From positions 5,474,001-5,538,000 of the forward strand of contig NC_019867.2 of NCBI RefSeq assembly GCF_002234675.1: 64,000 bases of DNA. Reading direction: 5' to 3'. This DNA comes from Oryzias latipes. Lineage: Eukaryota; Chordata; Actinopteri; Beloniformes; Adrianichthyidae. The notes under the pieces were generated by a model. That model was not told the DNA's origin. It did not search any database and saw only the letters and a program-made list of their open reading frames with translations. The translations under genes were made by a program, and so were the position numbers. Position 1 is the first letter of the stretch; the number at the start of each line of letters is the position of its first letter. Of the stretch, positions 25,309-37,700 are shown piece by piece.

Positions 25309-25810
25309 TTAAATTCCCACTCCGATCATCTTTGTTACAGTGAAATGATGGAGTTTCTACTCAAAATAAAAATAAGTCATTTTCTGTGACATACTTTCTG
25401 CCGAACAGCAGGGGTTCATTAGAAATACCCCTCTGAGTGGTGGGCGAGACTGTTGGCATGGAGTAACCCCGCCCTCACATCCTATCATCATCAGTTTACA
25501 CACTCTTACACCGGCTTACAGCCCCTCACAACCCCAACCTAACATTACCAGTGCAGTAAAAATGGCCAGCAATATTGGAAATGTCCAGCCGTGCTGCTTT
25601 GAGCCAGATTTCAGCTCAGACGAGGAAAACAAAGACGTACATAATTCTAGTCGTCTACAAGTGGATGCATCAGAATGGAGAGGAGCAGGGAGCTTCTACA
25701 TCCCACCTACAAGCTTTTTCCGACAACTTTTTGTTGTTTGCCCCTGACTTGCTATGACTTGAATCACTTTCTATATGTCCTCCCTAATGAGAAAAATGCC
25801 ACAATAAAAA
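25309..25810 (+). mobile_element. Dispersed repeat with coding stub, copy A
   Basis: Begins with TTTAAATTCCCACTCCGATC, close to the start of copy E at 56888. The ATG at 25562 opens a 61-codon frame starting MASNIGNVQPCCFEP with DEENKDV following. Copies B and C keep the same reading frame, so the element probably derives from a protein-coding parent. No further domain is left. Confidence 0.6.
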
Positions 25811-28694
25811 AAAACACAAAAAATCAATTTTCTTTAACAGACAGCTATCTAGCTGTAAAAGCGAAATGTTTTGCAAGCAAAATAAAATCTTAAACTGTTG
25901 GCTATTAACGTAGATTGCCATCTTTATACCACCAAGAAATTACTCAACATCTGGACATAATTTTTTTATTTTATTAAGATAACATATTGAGGGTTTTTTG
26001 GACGTTCAAACATTTGTTTGCTTTTTAGTGACAGAATAGTTCTTGTAGCTTAGTGAAGTGTGAGATGTTTCTACATAGACAGACTTTACAGGACAAAACA
26101 AAAGTCTGTTGACCCTGAAGACACTTGGAAGGTGATAAATGCATCCAACTCTGGAAATCACTACTGGAGCTCTCAAATCTGTGTGAAAAGAGTTGCCTTC
26201 AGCTCACAGGGGGTAGAACGTCTCACTATCTGTTGTTAAGGGGGGGAAAAAAGGGTGAAGCAAAAAAAACGTGTTGAAACCACTGTTTAACATTTTTATT
26301 GGTTTGTTTTCAGTGCAAGCTGAGAACGGCAGGTAATAGTCGTTGATGACTAATGCTGTAAGCATCCGAAGCAATCCTAAGAAAACTGTTAAATCTTTTT
26401 TCTCGTAATACATAGAAAATGAAAATAAAAACTGTACGGCAGTTCACATACACACAAATACTCATATCTGTTTCACTTCCTTATATGCAGAAAAGCTACT
26501 TTTTTCCTGAGACATTTCCAATCATTTGTTAATAATTCTTTTTTTGTGTGTGTATTTACTTAAATAACTATTTACACTATGAAACAGGAGTTGAAGGTTT
26601 TTCAAGTTCAGCCATACAACATCGAGTACTGTTTAGATGCATTAGAATTTTATTTAACCTTAATGCTCACTTCTGTAAAATCCTGAGCTCTCAACAACAA
26701 ACCAGACATCTGATGTTGCATTAATAACCCTTTGATGTCTGGGAGAGTGACAGTGCAAATTTCATGTGAAACTCACAAGATTTGCAGCAAAATCTTGACT
26801 AACTAGCTTCTAAAACATTAATTTGGATCCATCAGTGCTGTATTTTAAACATCTTCAAAACTCTGACTGGATTTTGGACATTAATCTGTGCATTTTTACT
26901 CCTTAAACGGGACTTAAGAAGCCTTAAAACTGGTCTGTGCACATGTAAAACCTGTAATGTCTGCATTCACATTTGTTCTTTGGCGTTCCTCTGCCTTACT
27001 CTAGCGTTCCCAGGGTTCTGTTGTACAACGTCTCCCCTGGCGGATCAGGTGATCAGATGTTTGGGTGTGTCCATGCACTGAGGTTACTATAGGACAAAGA
27101 GGCCAAGAGTTTACTGTGTTGCACAAACGTTTTGACAACTCAATTCAACGTGTTGCAGCCAATTTATTACAAAAGTAATGGATTACAGTGAAATAACTTT
27201 TACTGTAACAAAGTTGTGTAAAAAGTTCTGTTCTGCTTTATTCATTAACTGTTTAGCAGCTCTTGATTTACAACAGACCCAAAGTGCTCATGGGTAAAGT
27301 GCAGTGTTTTTGCTTTTGTAGTAAGAAAAACTTTTGATTATAAAACCTGCTAATGGTTTTAGAAGTTTAAATTAAAATACTTTGTAGTACTTTTTTTTTA
27401 AAGGAAACTCTTTAACACACACTGTCAAACACAAACGCATAACCAGATAAGGATTGATTGATTTTTTTTTGGTATAAAATGTTGCTGAAGTCACATTTTT
27501 CAACTCGTATATTTGAACAATTTTTTTGTATTTTTTTTACATATTTCTTGAAGCATGTCATGCACGTTTCAATCAGAATTCTGTTGTTTCTGCCAGGGAG
27601 GTGTAAATGTCAAGATGAAAGAACACTGACAAAGAACAGCCAGTAATAGCCTGTGCAGGTTGCACCTTCAGAGGAAGTTAAGCCGGCATACTTTGTGAAT
27701 GAAACACGGACACGCCCTTGTTTGAAGAAGGAAAATAGAAGAGAATTGGACATTTGTCAACAGCAATAAAATGAGCTATCATCCGCTTTGCACACACTCA
27801 TGCTAAATAATCCAAATTTAAACCTATTTTATCTCAATTTTTTTGTTCAACTGAAAAACAATGCCATAATTAATGCACGTGTGGAGAGTCATTCTAAAAT
27901 CCCCTTTAAAGATGACTTCAACTCTCGTAATTCTGCCTTAGAAACGATTATTTTGTTATAAACTAAAGCAGATTGTGGCTAAGAATGTTACACAACAAAA
28001 AAATATGTTATGGAAGATAATGCATTTAAATTGTCTTAATGCATTTGAAAAACGAATGGATTGAATAAATAAAATCACCCTTGTCTTATTAAAAACATCA
28101 AAAAAAAAGTTAAAAGTATTAATATGAATTGCATTCACAGATTTCCATCCATTCTAAAGATTCTATTAGAATGACAATGGAACAAGGAGAGCAGATAAAT
28201 AAAGACGGGTGCTGCAAGAACTGCAAAATACTGAGAAATGGGGAGGAGTCAACCTCTCGGTGAGAAAATAAAACTTCAAAAAAACAGGCACATTACGCAG
28301 CATGGCCTACATAACATTTAGTAAAACTCTTTAAACTAAAGGAAAATGCATTTTAAAGGGTGCATATTTTACGGTGACACTGTGATTTGCGTTGGTTCAC
28401 TTCATTTATTGAAGAATGTTTGAAAAACTTAATTTTTCAATGAAATAGGCAAATGTACATTTTGTACTTTCTATTCTGTTTAAAGAAAAGCCAACAGTGT
28501 TTTTTCAGAATGTATTTTGCATCATTTTTTTTTACCAACCCCTGAATGACCTTGAATGCATTTTGGCAAATCTCTTTCAGAAAACACTCTACAAGTGCGA
28601 TGTTAGGAAATCCTAGGCTTGGACAAGCTAACCATGGAGAGGCGGCACAGCAGGCAGCAGGTTTGGTTGTGTCAGCTTTTACTTGAAAATGTTT
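25811..28694. other. Intergenic, no gene seen
   Basis: AT-rich DNA with T-runs. Nothing coding or repetitive was recognised by eye. Confidence 0.5.
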
Positions 28695-29170
28695 AAATCA
28701 AGACGCAGTTTCCATCACCCCCATGTCTCTTAAAGTCTGTCCTGATTACAGCTGTCTTCTATTCCCTGAATCTCCTCATCCATCCTCCTCCAGAATACCA
28801 CAAAACATCTGACAGCGTTCAACATCTCAACTTCCAGCTTGAGACTAATCATTCTATCTGGTTGTCTTCACCTGCAATTTAGCAAACTCCTCCTACAGGA
28901 TGGCTCCTGCTCCGTTCCTCTGATAAAACAGCCTGAATATGCTCCCAATCTTACGTCCCACTTCCCTCATCTTATCTCCTGAGCACTCAGGATCTCCCCC
29001 TTTCTTCTCTCCATCATGTCAGCCAACCCTCTAGTTCTCCTGTCAAAATCCCCGCATTGCAAAGTTCTTACACTCCTGACTTTCCTTTCTTCTTTCCCCG
29101 CTTCCTCCTCTCCTTCTTCAAACAGCAGTGGTCCAATTTCCAATGGCCCCCTGCAGGTCAACAGCAATGG
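28695..29170 (-). pseudogene. RTE-like LINE endonuclease fragment
   Basis: On the minus strand the frame contains GLADMMERRKGEILSAQEIR, a decayed form of the GRELADMM-ERR-VDIL-VQET block that starts the AP-type endonuclease of RTE-like fish LINEs (often mis-annotated as craniofacial development protein 2). A stop follows at once. Further matches occur in shifted frames, including MISLKLEVEMLNAV and FWRRMDEEIQGIED. Several stops and frameshifts mean it is dead, and the reverse transcriptase is missing here. Confidence 0.75.
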
Positions 29171-29999
29171 TGATGCTCTCTGTTGGCCCGGGCCAGGACT
29201 GATTCAGAATGAAAGTTCTCTTTGTGCTTTGCATGATAGATATGGTTTTGGTTTTATGATGGATCCCTTTCCTGATCCTGAAGCACTGGATTGTGCCCCC
29301 CAGTGGTTACATCAGGTGCTTTGTCTCAAAGCTGTTCTTTAACTTTAGACCAAAGAGAATCACAAATACTTCGAATAACTTCAGTCACTTCTCAGAAATT
29401 TGTTGCAAAATGCATGTACATGAACTACAGTTTTCCAAAGCCCTCTTTTTGCAGGACAAAACTAAAGTCACCTGGAAATGCAGAGAAAACTCATTATGAG
29501 AAAAGTCAATTAAGATATTTAGCAGAAAGTTCAGTTGTGGTTCTTCAAAGAACACCTGACCTCAACAAGGGTGGGGCATCATCTGAAGATAAAAGGATCA
29601 TTGTGAACTGTATAAAATGCAAATATGTCTATTTATGATTAGGAGCCATAATAATATCAAGAAGATAGCATCATTTTCTTTTATTTGTTATTAATATCTT
29701 AAATATACCTATGTATTTTTTTTTATGTCACTTTAGTTTGCTTTATTGCTTAAAATTCTTTGAAATAAGCCAATTAATCATTATGTATGCGAACAGTACA
29801 GAAATAAATACCGGATGCAATGATTCGCTTTCCCCACGATGAGATTTGTTGGTCACAGTTTTGTTTGGATTCAATCTACAATTTGTGTATTAAAAAATAA
29901 CAACAAAGAGCGAAAACAATACATTTAAAAATTATTTTTTTAATTAGCAAAAAGCTTTTCAGTTAGCTTAAATTAAGCCTTGTGTAATGTAACAAAGCA
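29171..29999. other. Intergenic, no gene seen
   Basis: Frames at 29016-29638 overlap the LINE remnant or its flank and have no independent support. Confidence 0.5.
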
Positions 30000-30135
30000 T
30001 CCACCCATCATTTTTCCTAACTCGCTGTATCCCTATCTGGGTCACAGGAGGAAGGGGTTGCTGGAGCCTGTCCTGGCCACTGTTGGGCGAAGGCGGTGTA
30101 CACCCTGGACAGATCGCCAGTCCGTCCCACACTGT
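30000..30135 (-). mobile_element. GGAT-tailed retroposon fragment, minus strand
   Basis: Contains CATCCACCCATC at the left and the family block GGTGTACACCCTGGACAGAT followed by CGCCAGTCCGTCC. It is a 3' fragment without the tRNA-like head. Confidence 0.7.
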
Positions 30136-31419
30136 GTAATAAAACAATATTTTAACTAAATCATAAGAATTGGTTTTAAATTAAGAATCATTCCTAAAGA
30201 TATATAAGATGATAGTTTTATCCCTTAAAAACATGATATGGCTGTTTCAAACTGTTTTAAAGTACGAAGCAAAACAATGGAAAGACCCACTTTCACTTAC
30301 AAAGCTGTTTCCCAAGAGCTATATTAAGTTGACAGCAGTTTTATCTTAATTACATGCTGAAAAAGGCCCTTGTGCTTTCTCCTGAAGGAATGGTGTGAGA
30401 ATGTCATTGTTGGAGTTGGAAGGAAAGATTTTTGGTTTTGGCACATTCTCCCAAAGTCAGGCCTGTTAAAATGTGATGATGGGAACTTAGACGTCCTGCT
30501 TTGCTTTCATTTAGCGACTTCAGCTTTTACAAAAGTGAAAGGACAGAGGCATAATGCACTCACCAGGTCCATTAATATCCACCTTTTTTCCCAAATATGC
30601 AATATAGTACAGCAACTTTGCTGTGATTTCATATGCTTCAAGCTTGAAAGGAAGTTATTTTTGATTACTGGTGAGGCCAAGAAAAAATATGGTTCAAATA
30701 TATTATTCATCCCATATAAAACTGCACGCTGCCTCTTTGTGTTTTTTTTTTCCAGGAAAACTAAAGACATGACTTTTCATGACAGGTTTCTTTCAGTGCA
30801 TCAACTTCTTTTGTTTTTATTTATACTTTTTTCTGTTTTTATAAAGACAAAAAAAGAAGTAAAAGCACTTTGTTTGAAGACAGTGTATTGTGCATTAAAA
30901 AGACAAATAGCACACAGCATTGCTTCCCTTTCAGCAGAATAAGCTCAAAAAAGGACAGAAAACTCTGTTCCTGTTTTTTCATGTCTGCGATGCATCGAGC
31001 GGAAAGGTATTTGAGCATCAGCTCAGGCAGATGAGAGGCACAAAAAGTCTTGGCTGCTGACAGGAGTTCCCATCGCACAGGACATCACCGAAAACAAGCG
31101 TTTGTGTGCAAGCAGAGACTGTGTTGAGTCTAAAAGAACATCACGCCAAACTGTTTACAACAGGAAAACAGACAGACATACAGACACAAACAAAATACAC
31201 ATCTGTGTTGCCACAAGCACTGCTGAACACAAGCTGCTGTGTGTAAAGGGGCGGTATTACTAATTATCTTTATTTAGGAAATTTATAAAGAATAGTCATT
31301 ACAACAAAAATGAAGCTAGAACAGAAACGTTGGAGCAGTGATGTTTAAAAATAAAAAGGTAAGGTATGAGCAACAGAAACGTGAATGCTTGAGAAGCATT
31401 TTGCGAATTTGACCTCCTT
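30136..31419. other. Intergenic, no gene seen
   Basis: Includes the 190-codon frame 30370-30942, rich in Phe, Lys, Leu and Cys and without domain or splice context. I regard it as chance. Confidence 0.5.
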
Positions 31420-32100
31420 TACCCTTAGGCACAACAGCCCTTATGAGTGGATACAGGCTGTCTGCAGGAAAAAAATGTGTAAATCTGCATGTGGCACACA
31501 GTTGACCCTTGTGAATCTCTAGCTCGGTGAGCCTGCGGAGCGAAAATGTTCATAGACATTTTATTCTACGGGCATACTGCGGGCGACAGGTCGTAGTGAG
31601 CACTATTATGACACGAAACCTCACCCAAACCTTGCGCACTGCACAGCAAGCTGGTCAGTTCCATTTACGAGATAAGTGTCTGCTCCTTGCATACAGCCTG
31701 ACTGTTTCTGACGAGGATATTGGACAATCCGAGTGTAGTTTGCGTGGACATCCTAGATATGGGTTTATACATATCACTTGCATATGGACGTGTGGCATAT
31801 GAACACCGTATGACAGCATCATCTCTGCGTCATAAGTGCGTGCAATTTCCATCATCCTCATGAATACTTCCCGATGCATTTTCATAACATCCCTGAAGCC
31901 CAGTGTATACTTCACGACGATCAGCCATGTCATCACCACAATTATGCAGTCTAGTTCATACTAACGTTGGCTGGTTTTACTTGTGACTGTCCGCGATAAC
32001 GGCAATGAACTTCTGAGAGGCGTTTGTACTTTTCAAGCTATGCGATTGTCTCCAGGATTTATATGTAACATGGACATCCTGATCACACACTTGCTGTGTC
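31420..32100 (+). repeat. Unclassified dispersed repeat X, copy 2
   Basis: Starts with ACAACAGCCCTTATGAGTGG then ATACAGGCTGTCTGCAGG, matching copy 1 at 15255 and the complement of copy 3 at about 42175. The interior is GC-richer than its flanks and contains many CG dinucleotides, which suggests a fairly recent insertion. No inverted termini or transposase were found. Confidence 0.45.
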
Positions 32101-32276
32101 TGTGAATGCGCAGGTACACCATGAAACAGAGGAGGAAAGGGTTTATTCATCTGCTAAACAGAGGCTAAAAATACCTTAAAACTAAAATAAAGAGGTGAAT
32201 GTCCTTCGTGCTGCAAGATATGAGATATATGGTACATCTATCCAGTAACTTGCTCTATTTTATATCTAGTTGTCTG

Positions 32277-32280
<4 letters not shown>

Positions 32281-32312
<32 letters not shown>
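32281..32312. repeat. (GT)16 microsatellite
   Basis: Sixteen uninterrupted GT units. Confidence 0.95.
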
Positions 32313-32315
<3 letters not shown>

Positions 32316-32801
32316 GTTTGTTTTTTTTCTTAAAGTTTTCATCATCTTCAGTGCCAAAAATACATTTTTCTGGACAGTTTGCTCCATTATCACCCACTCA
32401 AATTACTTTCAATAAATTCCAGTTTATTGATTTGCATGTGATTGCACTGCGGATGTAAAATTCCAGTTGTGGATGATGTCGTAAGAATCAGTGCGATTCC
32501 TCTCTGATGGACCTGCGACCAACACAAATCGCCTGGACGTACAAACCAGGGGCCTCATTTATAAAACTTTGCGTAGGATTTGCGTCAGAAGTGGCGTACG
32601 GATGAAACATAGGACGTGCGTACGCACAGAAATATTCGGAGTTATAAAACCGCACGCACGCACATCCTACGCATCTTTCCCTTAATAAATCACAACCAAT
32701 TCTAAATGCTGCGCAGCTTTTGCGGCCTCATGACACGCCCATAGTTGCCCATAAATAGTCCGTGAAACGCCCACAAATGAATATTCATTGATTGCGAAAC
32801 C

Positions 32802-33334
32802 ATGGCAAACACAGAGAGGAAATCAAAAAAACGTAACTTCACTCAATGTGAAGAAGAAGTTATCGTTGGCGAGGTGGAAAAGAGGAGAAAAGTGTTGTTT
32901 GGAGGCCACAGTGTGGGCATTACTAATGCCAAAAAGGCACGTGAGTGGCAGACGGTTGCAGACGCCGTAAATGCTGTAGCCTCACAACCTCGGACCGTGG
33001 CCGAAATAAAAAAGAAAAGGTCGGACATCAAAGTCAAGGCAAAAAAACGTCTAGCGCTGAAATCCCCCCCCCCCCCCCCACCACACACACACACCCGTGT
33101 CTGCCACGGGTGTGGGGGAGGGGGGGGGGGACACCGGAGCTGACCCCTCCTGATGAGAGACTGGCGGCAATAATTGGGGAATCCCTTTTAAGAGGAGTGG
33201 TGACTGAGGCGCAGGGGGACACCGACGCGCCAGATGCACCGGGTGACACCCCCCCAAAAGCCCGCAGAGGAAGTCGGAACCGGCTCATAAGCCACTCGTC
33301 CTCGTTTGCCAACAAGTCTCCTTGCTGTCTAGAT
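32802..33334 (+). pseudogene. Harbinger Myb/SANT-like DNA-binding protein, frameshifted and truncated
   Basis: The ATG at 32802 opens a frame with a Myb/SANT-like trihelix (FTQCEEEVIVGEVEKRRKVL, then GITNAKKAREWQTVADAVNA, then an IKKKRSDIKVKAKKR segment), the fold of the Harbinger accessory protein and of the host proteins NAIF1 and MSANTD4. That protein normally binds the ends and carries the transposase into the nucleus. The frame breaks in a homopolymer C tract at about 33064-33079. The family-typical downstream part (TPPDERLAAIIGESL) resumes near 33132 in another frame and is cut by the hAT insertion at 33335. Not functional as it stands. Confidence 0.8.
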
Positions 33335-34186
33335 CAGTGTTTTTCAACCTTTTTTGAGCCACGGCACACTTTAACCTTGACAAAAATCCCGCGGCACACC
33401 AGCATCACAAAAAAAAAAAAAAAAAAGCAGAAACTCATAGTCTGTTTTGATCTACAGCCCCCCCCCCCCCCCCCGGCAATCTGACGTGCATTTTTGTGAT
33501 AATTGTGGCAGAAAAAGCAGGAAGTTGCAGATGTTTTTCTAAAAGATGTAATAAAAGTTAAGTTACATACAAACTGTATGTTCGTTGTGTTTTCAAAACG
33601 CTGTCCCTTTAAGCCAATGCATCATGGGAGATGTAGTGTGAAAACTGTGAGAAAACGGCAGAAAGACTCGCGTCTCTGAGCTTCATGGTTTTGTTCACTT
33701 GTTCCACGGTCTGATACCGGATTCTGTGGAAAGTTACACCGCTAAAGACGAGCTTTAGCTGGTGTTTTTGTCGGAACTGAGTGAGTTATGAGCTAAATTG
33801 GAACAAGGAAGTGGAGACTTTAACCACTTCTGATTGGTCAGACTGATGACATGTGATTAAGCCTTCAAGAATGATTGGTGGAGTCGTGGAGACAGTAAAA
33901 GCTGCGGGACTTTTCCTTACACAGTTATAGCTGCAGCTATTTCGCGTCATTCTTATCAAAATGTCTTTAATAGAATCAAATAAAAACAAAGAAAAAAGTA
34001 TTTTATGATCGTTTATATTCCTAACTACTCAGTGTTTTATCAGGGCCAGTTTGGATGAACAAAGAGCTGATTTCCTGGAGATGGGAAATGCTTTTAGATC
34101 AGTTAATGAGGGCAATTTTCCACGGCACACTTGACCATCTCCCACGGCACACTAGTGTGCCGCGGCACACTGGTTGAAAAACACTG
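33335..34186. mobile_element. hAT-type non-autonomous element nested in the Harbinger element
   Basis: The 852 bp element has perfect 15-bp terminal inverted repeats (CAGTGTTTTTCAACC and its complement). The flanking octamers GTCTAGAT (33327-33334) and GTCTAAAG (34187-34194) match at 6 of 8 bases, the eight-base duplication expected of hAT elements after some decay. The subterminal regions are rich in CGGCACAC motifs. No transposase frame is present. An internal C16 run lies near 33459-33474. Confidence 0.85.
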
Positions 34187-34765
34187 GTCTAAAGATGCGT
34201 TCACTCCGAATTCTTTCATTTGCCACATCTTTTAAGAGCGCAAGATCAGCCATTGTGCGTCATTACGCATTGTGATGGGGCATTTTATTTCCATCTATTT
34301 AATTGCATCTGACAAGCTACAGATGTCGGTAATAATCGACGTGGAAATGGGAAATTGTTCAGCGCAAATGTAATTTCTTGTTGCTTTCTGCATGGTTGAG
34401 ACATACGCCAAACATTGTTTTATCAAAAATAAAACAAACTAAAGGCATATGCATGAATACCATAATTCTGTAGCTTATGAAGAAATGTTTTACTATGAAA
34501 CAACTTTCCCCAGTGGACAATTAATGCATCTCTCTCCATCTATCCATCTGTCTGTCTGATTGCACCTATATCTGCTCCGCCAGACGGACACATTGACGGG
34601 AATGTCAGTTTGGCACATTATTTCGTTCTGTTAAATATATTATTTATGAGGATGAAGGACCGCACATTTTCCCGTCAAGTTTGCTTTTTATAATCTCAAC
34701 TATTGCGTAGAGAGTGGCGTACGCCTTCTTTTGTGCGTACGCAATGTTTATAAATGAGGCCCCAG

Positions 34766-37700
34766 GTCTTAAGGTGGCCGCACGAGCCTCTAAGGAACTG
34801 CGAGACGTACCTGCGCTCCCCTTGAGATGCAGCCACTCCCCTATGCGATCCTCTGTGGGCTCGAACAACCAGAAACCCACGGTACTCATACGGCTCAATC
34901 CCCCATAATAGTGCATGTGACTCAGGCTGGAGAGCTATTTAACAGCACTACACTATTTAACGTTGCCCGATCAACTTTCATATGAAAAACTTGTCTTCAC
35001 AAGATTTTATTTATAAAGGTTAGTTTTTTTTCTGCTAAAGGTTTCTTTCTTTCTTAGGATGCCCCATAACTGGCAGAAAATTCTAGAAAAAGATAACAGT
35101 CAGAGTAGGACTGAAGATCTCGAACAGTAAATCCCACCCACATAGTTTAGCTTTGACCATAAAACCACATTAGTGCCCCCAACAGAAATACTGTTCATGT
35201 GTTTAGCAGAGGTGATGCACCGACGGAATAAAGCGACCTTTCCATAGCACCTAAAATGAGTCATAACTGGAAAAAAGAAAGGGTTGGATGGAATCTCTAT
35301 AAGAAAATAAAAGTTTAAGTTAGTGCAACACAAATTTAATTCCAGACAACATTGACAGCCAAGTAGATCCTTGATAAGGAGATGTTGCCTCTTAAACCAC
35401 CTGAAAATACCCACATTTACACATTATTATAATAAAATAAGTTTTAAACATCTTTGTAAATTAATGTAAATGCTGTTTAGGATATTTTGACACATCTGGG
35501 CTGTAGACAAAAATAGAAGACACCATTTTTGATTGTATGCAGCATGGTCAGTAACACTCCGACTGGATAGTTTTTAATCAAAGTGCCACCGCGTTCAGTT
35601 CAAGTCAAAACGTAGTCAGTGGAGCTGAAAAGAAACTTCTCAAAAACAGGAGATGCACAACCAGTTCCCTGCAGAACCGTTGCATCTTTTTTTTAAATCT
35701 CCCAGTCTTGTAATGAAACCAGCAACTCAAAATTTAAAGTTACATAACTCAAGGAGCTTGTAGGAGAAGAAAAGTGGACAAGATCATAATAAAACATGAA
35801 AATGGCTTGACTGTCGCAGACAGACACCTCTGTTTTTTATTGTGCACAATAAAGGCAGCCCAATGAAACAGACATAAAAGCTGTGGAAACTCCCCCCACA
35901 CTACTGGATTTACTTGTGTCTTCCATTGTGAAGCCTCAGTGTGAAGAAAGACGTATCAACAAAAGAGCAACCAAACATGACCAAAGAATATGTTTATGAA
36001 TCTTTGAACCATAATAATTGGAGTATGGTAAAACAGAAAGGCAGGAAATGCACCACATGAAGTCACATCATAAAACTGCAGCAGGAATGCAGTTAAAGCC
36101 TTTAAGGCAACATGTGCATGCCACCATTTTGACCAGTGGGATTAGAAATCACACAAAGAATAATCCCTTAAAGTCAAGTGTGCTATTCAAACAGCGCATC
36201 AGAATGGTTTATACTGGCATTGTTTGCTTTTATTTTACAGCTTTTAGTCCGACAACAGAGCTTTAAGGAGTGGAAACGTGCAGATCATAAAGAAAGGAAA
36301 TGAACACCAGGTGTGCAGGGTGGAGCAAAGATCAGGTGAGGCTCAAGATCCTTTTTTTTTCTCCACTGCTGTGCGAAACGTGGCACAAACTAGGAAACAG
36401 TGGTGCAAATATTTGATGTAGCATCATACATGCCATTCAGTTGGATGTATTTGAGGTGATGTAGACCTATCCATAGTTTGAATCCTGATTAACTCCATAA
36501 AGATTTGTGGAACTGTGTGGCGGCTTCTGTCAGAGCTTAATCATAAATGATCTATAAAAAGGATGTGAAATCTCAATCTCTCACACTTTCCAGTGTCATT
36601 CGCAAAACAAACCCTTAACCTGGTTTCATATCCGCCCGTGTGTTCATGAAGTTGTTTTTTTTGGGCGCCAAACAACGGCACTGTGACTATGAGCTTGTGA
36701 TATTCCGACATTACTCCACTTGTCATATTTTTACTGCTCACTAGTTTTTTTTATTATGTCCCATATAAGAAATCTTGGCTCAGAAAGACAAGATTGCTAT
36801 CACGATTCCTCTTTCTTATTGTGCCTTTGAGCAAAAATGTTGCCTCCACCACATACTGAAAAGCTCACCAAAATGCGCACACACCTAGTATTCGGTGAAA
36901 AATGAATTTTGGGCAAAGCGAACAACCCGTCCCAAAAACAAAACAACAACAAAAACGTTCCCCTCACAGTGGGACAAACCTTCAAAATATAAATCAAAAT
37001 CTCGTATGAAGCTCAAGAAAATATTTTTAAATCTACCAACCAAAACACACAGGAACATTTTGAAGTTATTATGGGATGGCCAGAGGACCTATGGTGGCCC
37101 TTTTGTTTTAGACTGTGAAAATTGGCAATGTTCACTGTCACACAATATAGAAGAAGACAACTTTAGTTCTCGACAAAATTTCACACACGCCACATTTCTG
37201 GTCTTCAATCACAGCGAAAGTTTTGTTGACCTTAAACCTTGGGAAGATGCCGCCATATTGAGTAAAAAACATCTTCAATACCATCTACAAAGTTAAATTC
37301 CTCTTAGGAATTTGGATCTGTCTCCTCCTAACTCTTATAGCATCATCAGGAAGATACGTAGAAAAAAATGTTGGTATTAGAAGTTTTAGATTAAGCGTTA
37401 GCGTGGCGAGCGCTCAAAGTGGCGTTCCCCTGTTTTTAGCACATTTTTTGCTGGAATGTTGTGAACATTTAATCCACAAAACCCTGACTCAAGCTGTACG
37501 AAATATTATGACATATGTTTGAAGAATGTGGGCGTGGTTAACAAAACAACCTCCAAGGAAATCCAAAAGTTTCCTTCATTTAACACATACATAGATCTGT
37601 TCGTCAGGTAACGAAAACAAACAAATGGTTGCCATGAAGATAAAACTAACAGGAAAGCCACCATTTTGAAAAAACTGTTAGTTTTTTCATGAATTTGTTA

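Larger units (their letters stand above)
32550..34762 (+). mobile_element. Harbinger (PIF) DNA transposon, interrupted, transposase-less
   Basis: Perfect 16-bp terminal inverted repeats, GGGCCTCATTTATAAA at 32550-32565 and its complement at 34747-34762, are flanked by a CAG direct repeat (32547-32549 and 34763-34765). A three-base CWG duplication is what reconstructed vertebrate Harbinger elements are known to make. It carries the family's Myb-like accessory ORF but no transposase. Without the nested hAT it would be about 1.35 kb. The joined empty site reads ACAAACCAGGTCTTAAGG. Confidence 0.88.

Noticed and set aside
28967-29342. Overlapping ORFs as a host gene
   Set aside because: The minus-strand frame is the start of an RTE-like LINE endonuclease; the plus-strand frame is its shadow.
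30370-30942. 190-codon plus-strand ORF
   Set aside because: Lys/Phe/Leu-rich, no recognisable family; composition equals the flanking AT-rich DNA.
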